Positions 21,383 to 33,468 of a stretch of DNA of 64,000 nt are shown piece after piece (position 1 is the stretch's first letter; the number at the start of each line of letters is the position of its first letter). A program made the translations under genes and the position numbers. The notes under the pieces were generated by a model that searched no databases, was not told the origin of the DNA, and saw only the letters and a program-made list of their open reading frames with translations. The stretch is from Scalesia atractyloides (taxonomy: Eukaryota > Streptophyta > Magnoliopsida > Asterales > Asteraceae): positions 7,695,163 to 7,759,162 of the forward strand of contig CAMTDV010000009.1 of NCBI GenBank assembly GCA_947069175.1, read 5' to 3'.

Positions 21383-22009
21383 TGTTAGGATCTGAGTTTA
21401 AATTACTTGTAGTTTTTGTTTCAAAAATGGAAAATGATTGAATTAAAAGAGATTTGCAGTGGAATAAGATGGAAAACTTTTACTACAAGCAATGGGCGTT
21501 TGTTTTCATCATCATCATGCCTTCAAGTTAATTAACTTGCATGTGATTCACAAACTCCCCCCCCCCCCCAGCCTTTGCAATTACAGTTTGGTAATGAGAA
21601 AATGCAGAGAAGATGATATGTGAAAGTTGATCTTTTAAGAGACAAGTTTAAAGGTTACAAGAGTTGCCTATTTATACTAACTATCTAACCTCTAAGCATC
21701 TTTGATGACGTCAGGGTTGATAGTGACAGAAACTGATATGTAACTAACTCTAAACACTGCTTATACTAACTATCAGTGCCTGGAAATGTTACATTGATTA
21801 ACTAAGCTAATGACTAAACTCTGATCACTATCCTCTGTCCTTGTTAACTCTGGCAGACCTTGAAGCTTTGTGAAGGCAGATGATAGGATGAGCAGTCTTT
21901 ATGGAAAGCAGTGTAAGTACATCAGAGGTTGTAACCTCTGATAGTTGAACCAAAGCTCGGATAGTGTTATTTTTATCATCTGTTCCTTTCATAGGGTTCA
22001 ATCCCAACA
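21383..22009 (-). repeat. 3' LTR of the copia element
   Basis: It starts TGTTAGGATCTGAG and ends ATCCCAACA. It contains the inverted repeat TCAGAGGTTGTAACCTCTGA at about 21922-21941. A C-run near 21558 is longer than in the other LTR. Confidence 0.93.
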
Positions 22010-22022
22010 ATCTCCCCCTGGA
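22010..22022 (-). promoter_or_regulatory. Polypurine tract of the copia element
   Basis: Next to the 3' LTR the minus strand reads CCAGGGGGAGATT, the expected plus-strand primer. Confidence 0.8.
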
Positions 22023-22042
22023 ACAGATGATGCCAAAAAACT

Positions 22043-23545
22043 TTATTCTTGGTTTTTATTCCTCAGAAGGAATTCTCTTATTTGACCTTTGAATTTAAGT
22101 TCAAAGTTAAGAGATTCCATGTCATCAGCATCCTTCACTAGCTCTAAATATAGTAGTTCTTGGAAGTCTTCTACTGTAAGCTCATAAGCATCTTCCATGG
22201 ATAGTTTAGTGGCTGCACCATCAGACTTGAGCAATGTCAATTCATAGTGTCTTTGTCGACCTTCATTTTAGAATTTTTGGGTCTGATAGTTTTCTTGAAG
22301 GAGCTTTTATTGCATAGGTTTGTAAATGAGCCATCTTTGATAAATTTTGGCCAGCTTGGCACTTGTATCATCTGTGTGATAATCAATCATATTCTGAATC
22401 CCTTCTTTGATAAATGTATCCTCAAACTCTTTGTCAGTCTTTTCATTCATCTCCCCTTGCTTTTTCCTGTGTTGCAGGGCAAGTGTGGAGTGGGCAGATG
22501 TTGAGCTGGACCTTTTAGAGAGTTGAGCTCTGAGGATAGCATCTTCTTTTGAGTAGTCAGGCTTGGAGGCATGGATGGATCCTTTTTCCTTCTTTCTTCC
22601 AAACTTTTGTAAGTGTCTAACACCCTCACCTCACCCCATCTCATCACTTGGTTTTTGGAACCATAATGATTTTGAATCAGTTCTTGCTTCATTCTCTTCA
22701 ACTTCAAGGCATTTTCAGTGATATCTTTCTTGTATAAATCCAGTTGGGAGGAGTTGGTTTTTTAAGAGGGTCTTTCAACATTTCTTGCATTCTGTTGATT
22801 TCCTCCCTTAGTTCATCTATGCTCCAATCCCTGAACTATGGCCTTGTTGCCTTATACATCTTCTTTTCCATGATATACTCAATGAGTTCACTCTTGAGCA
22901 ACTTATCTTCCCTTACTGACAACTGGTTGCTCAGATCCTTGACAAAATTTTGTAGAATGGTGACTTTACTCAGTTGAAAGGACATGATAATCTGTATCTC
23001 TCTATCATTTTACCAGCTGATTCTCTTTTGGCAATATCCTTTGCTTGCTTCTTTTTCAATTCTAGATAGGCATCAACATTTGCTGGTCTTGGATAGCCAT
23101 CAAGGGATAGAATTGTTCTTTTGTCAGGGTTATCCTCTGAAAAGAAACTTAGGATCTCTTCCCTGACTGCTGGTAAATCAAGAGGATACAACTTTGATGC
23201 ATGAATGACTTTAAGAGTTGAAGAAGTTGTAAGCACTGATATGGGGATCACTGGTGTTGATGATAGTGGAAGAGGTGCAGAGATCTCATCATCATTTATC
23301 ACTTTTGTGATTTTCCTCCTTTTAAACCTTAAAGTAGGTGATGGTGGTTGTGGGATTTTTGGTGGTGTGGATAATGGTTGAGTTGATGTGGGAAATGTGA
23401 TCATGGCAGTGGATGGAGTTGCATCTGTTGCAACCTCTGTTGTATCAACATATGTTGACATAACAGTTGCTGTAACATCTGCTTGTGTAGATGTAGGTTG
23501 TGGTTTTGAAGATGTGATAGGTTTTTGAGAGGCAGAGGTTTTCAT
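22043..23545 (-). pseudogene. Extra 3' ORF region of the copia element, distal part
   Basis: Frames at 22970-23545 (191 codons) and shorter ones at 22447-22707 and 22043-22240 continue the additional region. The first is rich in Thr, Ser and Pro and then reads RFKRRKITKVINDDEISAPLP and AREEILSF-like helical sequence. The others are rich in Lys and Glu, suggesting coiled coil. I do not recognise the protein. It lies between RNase H and the 3' LTR, where SIRE-type elements carry an env-like or otherwise unassigned gene. No membrane segment or signal peptide is evident. Confidence 0.55.
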
Positions 23546-23650
23546 GGTTGGATTGGTTTCAGGCTTAGTTTTAGGAGGTGTGGATGTTGGTTGCCTGGCT
23601 TTTCTAGCAGGAGCTCTTTTTGATGAAGTACCAACCTCTCCTTTTTCTTT

Positions 23651-24520
23651 TTACTGATCAATCTTTTTCTCAACCAACACTCTGCTCTCCTCAATCACAT
23701 TCTTCTTGTGACTAGCCTTTGCCTTGGCCACAAGTTCTTCAGTTAAATCTATGTTCTTTGAACCATCAGGCCTTGGAATGTTCAATGTGGGTCTGGCCTT
23801 ATCATCATCTATTGTTAGCTTCTTTGGACCCAAAGGTTTCTCTCCCTTTTTGGCTTCATCCGTTGTAACAAATATAACCGATGGAGGTGCATGGCCAGTG
23901 GTTGTGAGTAGATGTGCTTTGATGGCTTTAATGTCTGCTGCAGTGTCTTGATACCTTGATTCAAACATGTTTCGAACATCATTCACATGATGCTTGTGTT
24001 GTAAATCCAAATAATGTTGTTGATGTTGAAACAGAGGGTTAAGAGCTTCTTTGAGATCAGCAGTGGATAGAACAGAGGGTGGACTTTTTGTAGCTGTCAT
24101 CTGCTTTAGTAAATCTTTGATTTCACCAACAGAGTTTTCTATTCTGGTCACTCTCTCCATCAAATCCTGGTATTTTAGATCATCACCTAATTTAATAGGA
24201 TCATCTGAACTCCTACCAGTGGTGGTAGTTATATCTATGTTATCATGAGCAGTGGTTTTAGGACCAGCTTCAAACATAGATGCCCCTTTGTCTTGGTACT
24301 GGGGACTTCCCACAATAGAGGTAACAGTTGTTGCCTCAGCAGTGGTTGCCTTCAACCAAGTCTTATTAATGAAACCATTGTCCAACTGAGAACTAGGGAG
24401 TTCAGCAATTGTAGTGGCTGCTTGTGTTGAACTATCACCAAGGGTTACATGTAACCCAAGGGATGTAGCCTCTTCATTTGCTGATGGGCTAGCAATGAAT
24501 AAAGAATCAGACCCAGCCAT
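23651..24520 (-). pseudogene. Extra 3' ORF of the copia element, middle part (289 codons)
   Basis: The frame is open from 24520 to 23651, starting MAGSDSLFIASPSANEEATS. It is low in hydrophobic residues. A helical stretch near residues 110-190 (VTRIENSVGEIKDLLKQM, then FQHQQHYLDLQHKHHVNDVR) looks like a coiled coil. I do not recognise a catalytic motif. It is in the same sense as pol and probably belongs to one long ORF with its neighbours, now broken. Confidence 0.55.
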
Positions 24521-24861
24521 TGGATGAAGTATATTCTCAGTAATAGGTTGTTGAGAAGTGCTGGTTTATGTCTGAACTAATTCAATTGCATTCAACAATG
24601 GTACAATTGTGGGTGGAAGTGAAGGTTATTGGTGAAGGTGGTTGAGTAGAAAGCGACATTGCCCTTGGGAGAGGGGCTTTGTGGAAGATAGACCCAAGTG
24701 GATCTGAGCTTCATAAAGTGGTGTCCCTTGTCTACAACCTTTTCCTTTTGTGAGGAAGAAGGAGGAGTTTCAAAGCCGGTGGAGATCTTTGAACCATCTG
24801 CTGTGAAAAGTAGCAACAGTAGTTTGTGACTTGGTGCTGTCACAGGGTAACCTCTGGGATC

Positions 24862-26036
24862 TCATCTTCCAGAGGACCCTTTTTGGGTTTGGTGGCTTTT
24901 GGAGGTTGTTTTGGTTTTCTTTTTGGAAATTTTTGGTGTGGGTTTCAGGGCACCGGTTGTGTTGCCCTGATCACCAAGAGCAGTGGGCTCAGTAGCAAGA
25001 GGTTGAGTTTGAACATTTTTTTCTGGTAAAACTTGCTCATCCTCCTCTACTTGTGTTTTCTCAACTTTATCTTGGTTTGTTATTCTGGTGAAGGTTTCTT
25101 GATTGAGGCGGCCTGGATTAACCACAGCGCCAATTTTACTTTCAGGACCTTTAATTTGATCCTGTAAGTAAACACTCAAGAACCGTGGATGCATCAAAAA
25201 AGCTTTTCTTTTTTCAATATTTTTAAAATTATTCACAAGATCATTGAACAATATCTGGGAGTAGTTCAAATCGGTGTCAGTTAAAATTGCATACCCCAGA
25301 TATTGCATGTTCAATGGGATTTCATTGAAAGCAGTGGATTTTGCTTAGAGACAAGTAAGAATGGTGTGAAAGAAAAATCTCATCTCAGCAGGAAAGTTAG
25401 GTTTAAAAATGGTCATACCTTTCATCTGGCCGATATAACCTCTTTCCAGAAACTCTGCTTGGATCTCATTAATGGGAAATGACACAGGGTGTTGTATGTC
25501 ATTTAACTTGAAAACTTGAGAGATCGATTGGGGGCTAATTTGCATCAACACTCCCCCTACTCTTGAAATTATTGTATAAGGAACACCATCAGCAGATGAG
25601 TGAACCTTTGCATTTTTCCAGAAATCACGAAGAGCATCAATGTAAATGGGGGCTTTGACGGTTAACATGTGCAAGAATTTAGACTTTTGCAAAATTCGAA
25701 TCATTGGATGATAGCGAGTATTTGCGTCGTTTTCTTCAAGTATGGCAGTGTAGTTGGTGGGGTTTTGATTATGAGAGTGAAAGGTGGAGGTTCTTCTTGC
25801 GATTATGCTTTGGATTTTGAAGATTTTGATTTGGGAGCCATGGTGTTTGAGAGAAGAACTGTTTTGAGATTTTGAAATCGACACAGTTTAGGGTAACCAC
25901 TGGTGAGATAAAACAGGGGTTTTATAGGGGTTTTGAAAAAGTGAACATGACGTGGCATCTGTTGCAAGATCTGATGGCTAACATCTGGCCACGTGTAACC
26001 TCTGATGAGAAAAATAACCGTTGATGTGGCAAACAC
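24862..26036 (-). pseudogene. Extra 3' ORF of the copia element, proximal part
   Basis: The coding sense starts near 25840 (MAPKSKSSKSKA) and runs on as a globular-looking domain at 25345-25884, including ILQKSKFLHMLTVKAPIYID and RVGGVLMQISPQSISQVFKL. A break near 25345 is followed by 24862-25314, starting MNMQYLGYAILTDTDLNYSQ and ending in a Lys/Thr-rich tail. It resembles hypothetical proteins linked to plant retroelements but I cannot name a domain. It lies just downstream of RNase H. Confidence 0.6.
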
Positions 26037-26345
26037 TATTTTAGGACAGAGGTTTGGACAATATTGATTTTGTTTAACACTATCAGAGGATAGCCATCAG
26101 TGTTTTGAAGAGGTGAAAAGTAGAAGTCAGAGGATACCATGTATCAGTGGATAAGATTTTAAAGCCTATCAGAGGTTTTGAGCAAACAGATGTTGTGATC
26201 AGACTTTTAAAGATTTATTGAAAAAGTTCAATTTTAAACTATTTTTAAGGAATTTTTGAATTTCTGAAAACATTTTGATGCTATGTACACATGGATTTAC
26301 AAGAAAACTTGTTTTTAATCCATGTTTAGCATACCAAGCCTTAAA

Positions 26346-27950
26346 TTATTTTTCAAAGGTAGATGTATCCAATGCCTTGGTTAAAACATCTGCCCATTGA
26401 TCTGAAGTATGGACATGATGCAAAGAAATCAAACCTTCTTCATAGCAATCTCTCACAAAGTGATGTCTGATGTCAATGTGCTTTGTAGTTGAATGAGAAA
26501 CTGGATTTTTGATGATATTTTCAGCAGCTTGACTTCCAATTTGAGTAGAGTCTTTAGTGCAATGATACCAAAATCCAACAACTGGTTTTGAAGCCACAAG
26601 AGTTGAGCAGTGCAGCTAGCAGCAGCAATATACTCTGCCTCAGAAGTGGATGTTGAAACTGCAACCTGCTTTTTGCTTTGCCAAGACACTAGACAATCAC
26701 CTTGGAATTGACATCCTCCTGATGTGGACTTCCTTGTAGTTTTACACCCAGCAAAATCACTATCTGAAAAACCTGAAAGCTCAATATTCCATTAGCTGGA
26801 TACCAGATACCAAGTGTGGGAGCACCTTTTATGTATCTGAATATCCTTTTTACAGCAATAAGGTCAGACTTTCTAGGTAATGCCTGTGATCTGGCACAAA
26901 CACATGTTGCAAACATGATGTCTGGCCTTGATGAGTTAGGTACAATAAAGACCCAATCATGCTTTTATAAAGAGTTTGATCAACAAGGTCATCTTTACCA
27001 TCAATGGTGACTAGCTTGGAGGTTGCCATGGGTGTGCTACATGGTTTAGAATCATCCAAATCAAACTTTTTAAGCAGTTCTTTCACATACTTGTTTTGAT
27101 GGATAAATGTACCATTGTGCAATTCTTTAACTTGGAGACCAAGAAAACATTGGAGCTCACCCATTGCACTCATCTCAAACTCTGCTGGCATGAGTTTTCG
27201 AAACTCTTCACACATAGCAGTGCTTGTGGATCCAAAAAAGATGTCATCCACATAAATTTGGACGAGCATCAAATCTTTTCCTTTCCATTTTAAAAACAAG
27301 GTTTTATCTATTTTGCCTCTAGTAAACCCTATGGATAAGAGAAAAGTGGATAGAGTTTCATACCAGGCTCTTGGTGCTTGTTTCAAGCCATACAATGCTT
27401 TGTTGATCTTGTAGACATGATCAGGATGGAATGCATCTTCAAAACCTGGAGGTTGACGGACATACACCTCTTCTTTGATTTTTCCATACAAAAATGCACT
27501 CTTTATATCCGTTTGAAACACCTTTTGTTGTGGTTAGCAGCAAAAGCTAAGACCAGGCGAATAGCTTCCAACCTTGCTACAGGAGCAAAAGTCTCATCAT
27601 ATCTATACCTTCTTCCTGTCTGTAGCCTTGAACCACGAGCCTTGCTTTATTTTTAACAACAATACCCCTTTCATCAATTTTGTTCTTGAAGACCCACTTT
27701 GTGCCAATTGGACTTACATCTTTTGGCTAGTGGCACAAGCTCCCAAACTTGTTGTCTTTTGAACTGAAGGAGTTCTTCTTGCATGGCTTCTACCCAGCTG
27801 TTGTCTTTCAGTGCCTCTTGGTACTTGACTGGCTGTATGAGTGATAGAAAACCAGCAAAAAGACAAATATTTTGGATTGGCTTCGTGTGAGCACCCCAGA
27901 TTTGATGTTGCCAATAACTTGATCTGCTGGATGGCTTTTGAGATAAATCA
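26346..27950 (-). pseudogene. pol: Reverse transcriptase and RNase H of the copia element
   Basis: RT begins near 27900 (WVFKNK-type start, ARLVVQGY) and continues at 26850-27521 with SAFLYGKIKEEVYVRQPPGF, YKINKALYGLKQAPRAWYE and the catalytic IYVDDIFFGST near 27240. RNase H at 26346-26770 contains STSGGCQFQ, SWQSKKQVAVSTSTSEAEYI and LTKALDTSTFEK. A frameshift near 27520 and others near 26700-26850 split it. Confidence 0.9.
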
Positions 27951-28092
27951 AATCACCTTGGTATGGAACAATAGCATTTTGAGGTGATGGCTGCAAATGT
28001 GTATCATCTGAGCTAACCTCTGCTGGTGAAATTGAAGTATCAGCCACTGATGAGAATGGTGGTGGTGGTATTGGGGGTATAGAGGTAACATT

Positions 28093-29436
28093 CTAATGAT
28101 TTTGGTGCCCAGATATAGGACTTTTATCAACAGATGTTTGATTTTGTGAACTGGCAGAGGTTTGAGGATCAACCACTGTTGACCCAGAAGTGGCAGAGTT
28201 TACACAAGAGCTTGTAGCACTTGATCCTCTGTTTGAAGAATAGACTTTTGTTTGTGGAAGCACACAGTCATATCCTTGATCTTGAACTTCTTCAGATGAT
28301 TGTGGTGTACCTACATTGTCTAGCTTGATAGAAACATCAGCAAATGTGAATTTATCGAAATCAAAAAGCTCTGCAGGATTTGCTGGGATTTTTAGTGATG
28401 ATAGCTCATTGAACTTCACATTCAAAGTTTCTTCAACACACTTTGTCCTAGAATTAAAAACTCTGTAGGCTTTGGCAGTGGTTGAGTATCCCAGAAAATA
28501 ACCACAATCAATTTTGGCTGCAAACTTAGATATAGAATCTTTTAAGTTCAAAATGAAACATGGACAGCCAAAAATTTTAAAATATGAAATCAGAGGTTTG
28601 ATTTTATACAAAATCTCATAGGCAGTCTTTTGATGCCTGGGGTTAATCAAAACTCTGTTTTGAACATAGCAAGCAGTGTTTACAGCCTCTGCCCAAAAGG
28701 ACAGGGGTAAACCAAATCTGCTAGCATAGTTCTTGCTGATTCAATTAAGGTTCTGTTTTTCCTTTCAACCACCCCATTTTGTTTTGGAGTTCTTGGAATG
28801 CTATATTGTCTAACAATTCCTTTTGACTCACAAAAAGCATCCAACTCCCTATTTTTAAACTCTGTTCCATTGTCACTTCTAAAGATTTTTACTGGAAGAT
28901 CAAATTGCTTTTCTACTTGTTTGACAAAGTTTTGCAAAATGCTTGCAGTTTCATCCTTAGAATGAAGAAATAAGGTCCATGTAAACCTAGAGAAATCATC
29001 AACTATCACTAGGCAATACCTTTTGTGTTTTAAGCTCATGATTTGCACTGGGCCAAACAAGTCCATGTGCAACAGTTGTAAACACTGGCTTGTTTTGGAC
29101 TCTTCAATTGATTTGAAAGAACTTTTATGTTGTTTTCCTTTTAAACAGGAAACACAATGTTCATCACAGGAAAATTGCTTGTGAGGCAAAGCCTCTTACA
29201 AGACTTTGTTTTGAGAGTGTGGTGATAGTTTTAAGATTTGTGTGTCCAAGTCTTCTATGCCATAACTCAGTCTCTTTGCTAGAAGCAACTGAGAATAGAC
29301 ATGTCCCAAACATAGGATTATCTTTTAGCATATCTACCACATACACATTCCCACTTCTGTGTGCAGTGAGTTGTGCTTTGCTCTCAGCAATGATTTGATC
29401 AATCCTTTTAACAACCTCTGGTCCACAATTTGACAA
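28093..29436 (-). pseudogene. pol: Integrase of the copia element
   Basis: The zinc-binding part is WHRRLGHTNLKTITTL with HCVSCLKGKQ near 29150. The catalytic core follows: LHMDLFGPVQ (first Asp), FRSDNGTEFKN (second Asp) and PQQNGVVERKNRTL-type sequence with the Glu near 28770. A C-terminal region at 28093-28650 has YEILYKIKPLISYFKIFGC and FLGYSTTAKAYRVFN. A frameshift near 28680 and one near 29190 break the frame. Confidence 0.9.
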
Positions 29437-29716
29437 GTTTTCTTAGTGAAGAAGGATCCATATCCCTGTCACTCATTTGTGAGACACTCAGCAGGTTAAA
29501 TTTCAGATTGTCAATCAAATTCACATTTTCAAACTTGAGTTTACCAGCCAGAACCGACCCAGACCCTAAAACCTTTCCCTTTGAGTTATTACCAAAAGAT
29601 ATATGACCCCCATGAGCCATGAAGTCCTTGAGAAGGGCTCTACATCCTGTCATGTGCCTGGAACCTCCACTATCTACATACCATAAGCTATCAAGGCAAG
29701 TAGAGGGTCCCTGCAC
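29408..29716 (-). pseudogene. pol: Aspartic protease of the copia element
   Basis: LWYVDSGGSRHMTGCRALLKDF contains the active-site D-S-G and lies about 20 residues from the start. The DSGxSRHMTG form is typical of SIRE-type elements. It is followed by VNLIDNLKFNLLSVSQMSD. Confidence 0.88.
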
Positions 29717-29731
29717 ATTTAAGTAAATAGA

Positions 29732-31660
29732 TCAGTTAAGATTGGTCTCCAAAGCCAAAATGGCTTTGGAGGGGGTCACAGATGGTCCAGCCTCAAGTCT
29801 AGGATAATGGTCAGAGGTTTTGAAATTTTCTTGTAACATCTGCTCTTGACCATTTCGTATCAGATGATTGTATCCATAAGGGTGCCTGTTTACTCTTTGC
29901 TTTGAAGGCTTTTTGTAACCTTCATAAGCATGAGGAACCTTTTTATAAGTAGGTTGGCCATACCCTCTTGGAAATGAGTTTGAAGGTGGGGCATCTGTCA
30001 CTTGCACCTCTCTTTGAACAGAGGTTTTGTTTAAGGCTTTTGTAACAGATGTTTCAATTTGTTCAAAACTCTGCTTGGATTTATTTCCAACAGAACTTGA
30101 ACTTTCTCTTTCAAGTGCTTTTGCCTTGATCTCTTTTACCTTTTGTTCATAGTTTTTTGAGATAAGCACACTGTTGAGTTGAGTGATTTGTTTTGCTGCA
30201 GATGGTGCATTTTGAAGAGTTTTTGATAACACAAGTTTTGTTAATGTCATAGGCTTTTAAAAGAAAACAATCTGCACCACATGATTTCTTTTTCACAAAA
30301 TTCACAAAACAAGTTTTTAATCTTTACTCTTCTTTTCCTATCAGACTTTTTCTCAGCAGTGGTTGTAAACTCTGCTGGCACATCTTTGATAGGGATCTGG
30401 GGCTTTAATACCATCAGTGGTTGTGAAGTCCATTGGCTTAAAGTTCTCTAAGATATCACATTCATCTGACCAGGTTGGTTTAAACTGATATTTTTCAATT
30501 TCTTTATTTTTTGTTGAAACCTCTGTTTTTCCAAAACAATTTTGTTTCCAGCTTTATCTATGATTTTTATCTCTTCACAAGCCAAATTTGTAGGGACAAC
30601 TTCAACCACCTCAGAATCAATTTCAACAACATTTTTTCTCATTTTGATCATAGGCTCTAAAACCTACACCAAACTTGATGTTGCTCTTGATCTGAGCATC
30701 AAGCATAATTTCATAACCTTTGAAGGACTCAACCTATTTTTCACAAGTGATTTGGGTTTCTTCTAACTCCTTTTTACAAACTTGGTATTTTTCTACCATA
30801 GTTTGGAGTTGGTCCTAGGTTATGCTTGATTCATGTCTTAGGCTACTCATTTCAGAATCTTTTTCACTTAACTTTGATTTTAACTCTTTAATCAGTTTTT
30901 CAAAATTAAGTTCATCATCTAAAATTTTGTTTCTCAGGTTTTCATTCACCTTTTGATGTTTGCAAAAGCAATGATGCATTTGTCAGAATATAGATCTTTA
31001 AGGATCTGAGGTGATACCTTTGTAGCAGCCATGAGAGCACAATCACACTCATCTTCACACACATCAATGTTCCATGGATCTGTAGAGAGTTTTTTCCTTA
31101 TCAGCAGCATTTTCTCTTTCTTCACTTGAAACCACTGTTTCATCACAAACTTGAACTTCATCAGTTTTGACACTATCTCCACAGATTCAACACCTTCAGC
31201 AATTGTCTCTAAGGGTCCATTAAACAAATTCTTGTTCAACATCATTTTTGGCCATTAAAGCAAAGTTTTTCATCAGTCAAATCCTCAAGCAAACTGCTCC
31301 AGTCAACATAACTTTGTGTGAAAAAGCTTTGTTGACCAACCTCTGCTGGACTAGCAGTGGTTTGAGCAGTTGTGTAACAATGGGTGCTTGTTGAACAAGC
31401 ATTGAGGATGAGATGGTGCCTGAACATATTGAATTTGTGGAGCAGTGGATTGAACATAATGCACTGGAACAGTGGTAGCAGGATGTGCAAAGTGGGCAGT
31501 GTTTTGAACATGTTGAGCAGGGGCATATTAGGAATAATGAGCAGTGTTTTGTGTGTGCTGAGGTCTAGGGCCAGGATGAGTCACTATTGGTCCAGAACTT
31601 TGAGATCTACATTCTCTGGCAAAGTGTCCTAGCCTATTACACTTATAACACTTGACTTTT
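29732..31660 (-). pseudogene. gag: Gag C-terminal region of the copia element, with zinc knuckle
   Basis: At about 31609-31652 the minus strand reads CYKCNRLGHFARECR, a canonical CX2CX4HX4C knuckle. Long polar, Glu/Lys-rich stretches follow (30946-31245, 30448-30651, 29732-30250), typical of the extended gag/protease spacer of SIRE-type elements. Several stops interrupt it. Confidence 0.75.
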
Positions 31661-31979
31661 GATTTATCCAGCCCAACCTTCAACCCCCATGCAAACCTGG
31701 GAAAGTTCTCTTATAAAATTTACTAGCCCTAACACTCAATAGGCCCAGTTGGTGCAAAATATCCATTTCCTCAAGATCAGAAGGTTCAATGTGTTGTAAA
31801 TCATTCAGCTCAAAGGATAGATTGTCAGAGGTTTGGCTTTCCCTACTAGCAGTAAAAGCATAGTTGGGTGCATATGGTTCAGATCCAAAGTTCCCACCAG
31901 ATGTAATATCTATATAATGATCATAACTTTGGTCCTTACTCTGCCAGAAACCTCCTCTTGCCCAAAAAGAGCTGTATTA

Positions 31980-32702
31980 CCCAATGAGTAATCACAGTCA
32001 TTTTGCCAGAATCTTGCAACTTCTTTTTCTGGTTTCACTCTATCTCATAAGTGAGGAGTATCCCATGAAGTTGTGTCAACAACATTTCTTTAAACCCAAC
32101 AATTTTCGTGTTACATAAGCTACCGTCTCCCACTTATCTGGTAACGATCTAAGGAAACGACTATTGACAGTCGAATTAGGAAAAACCACGTTAACCAGTC
32201 TAAGTTCACTGATGAGACAACTGTAACGTTCAAATTGTTGTGTTAGAGACTCTCCTTTCAAATGACAAAACATTTCATACTGCTATTTAGAACTTTCTAT
32301 TACTTTCTATCACTTCCTCAGTCCCACCGAATTGCTCCTTAAGTGCATCCCATAACTCCTTTGCACTATTGCAATGGAGTAGACCAGCATAAATTTCATT
32401 GGGTAAGGCCGAAGCAACTATGCTAAATGCCTTAGCATCCAATTCAATTTTCTGGAAATCCTGCTCCGAAAAGTTTTCAGGATATTTTGGCACTTGCTTG
32501 GTTGGATCCTCTGTGCTTGGAACCATTGGAACGTGAGGTCCATAAGCAACAGATCTCCAGCAACCGGTGTTTTGCTGAGCAAGGATGTGACCCATCCGTC
32601 GTTGCCAAATGAAATATTATTTCTTTTGAGCATCGGCGGTTTGAACAAGGAACCAGAATTGGCATCCTGTGTGTTTTGTGACATTTTCAGTTGATTTTTC
32701 AC
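31980..32702 (-). pseudogene. gag: Gag N-terminal region of the copia element
   Basis: The start near 32684 reads MSQNTQDANSGSLFKPPML. A frameshift follows, then IELDAKAFSIVASALPNEIY and AKELWDALKEQFGGTEEV at 32287-32595, then LKGESLTQQFERYSCLISEL and SLPDKWETVAYV at 32076-32273. This is the UBN2-like gag core of plant copia elements. At least two frameshifts are present. Confidence 0.85.
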
Positions 32703-32829
32703 AGATTTGTTTTAAAAACTTTGAGAGTAACAAAACTCTGAATATCAAGCTAAAAACAACCAAACTGATTAGCAAGAGAGCTGATCTGTTCGAACCAAAT
32801 CGATTGTTAGATCGAATTTGATGAATCAA

Positions 32830-32841
32830 GCCCTGATACCA
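32830..32841 (-). promoter_or_regulatory. Primer-binding site of the copia element
   Basis: The minus strand TGGTATCAGGGC lies two bases from the LTR end. It matches the 3' end of initiator-Met tRNA except for one G. Confidence 0.85.
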
Positions 32842-32843
32842 AT

Positions 32844-33468
32844 TGTTAGGATCTGAGTTTGAATTACTTGTAGTTTTGTTTCAAAAATGGAAAATGATTG
32901 AATTAAAAGAGATTTGCAGCGGAATAAAATGGAAAACATTTACTACAAGCAATGGTCGTTTGTTTTCATCATCATCATGCTTTCAAGTTAATTAACTTGC
33001 ATGTGATTCACAAACTCCCCCTCAGCCTTTGCAATTACAGTTTGGTAATGAGAAAATGCAGAGAAGATGATATGTGCAAGTTGATCTTTTAAGAGACAAG
33101 TTTAAAGGTTACAAGAGTTGCCTATTTATACTAACTATCTAACCTCTGAGCATCTTTGATGACGTCAGGGTTGATAGTGACAGGAAACTAATATGTAACT
33201 AACTCTAAACACTGCTTATACTAACTATCAGTGCTTGGCACTGTTACATTGATTAACTAAGCTAATGACTAAACTCTGATCACTATCCTTGTCCTTATTA
33301 ACTCTGGCAGACCTTGAAGCTTTGTGAAGGCAGATGATAGGATGAGCAGTCTTTATGGAAAGCAGTGTAAGTACATCAGAGGTTGTAACCTCTGATAGTT
33401 GAACCAAAGCTCGGATAGTGTTATTTGGCTTTATATCATCTGTTCCTTTCATAGGTTCAATCCCAACA
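32844..33468 (-). repeat. 5' LTR of the copia element
   Basis: It is near identical to 21383-22009 and has the same inverted repeat around 33380-33400. Confidence 0.93.

Larger units (their letters stand above)
21383..33468 (-). mobile_element. Ty1/copia element of Sirevirus type with extra 3' ORFs
   Basis: A 12.1-kb minus-strand element lies within the 3' LTR of element 1. Its LTRs are 21383-22009 and 32844-33468 (627 and 625 bp, near identical). Flanks ATCTC (21378-21382) and TTCTC (33469-33473) are a 5-bp duplication with one change. Order along the minus strand is LTR, primer-binding site, gag, protease, integrase, RT, RNase H, then about 4 kb of additional reading frames before the purine tract and the 3' LTR. 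The DSGGSRHMTG protease and the extra 3' frames fit the SIRE group. Several stops and frameshifts are present. Confidence 0.93.
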
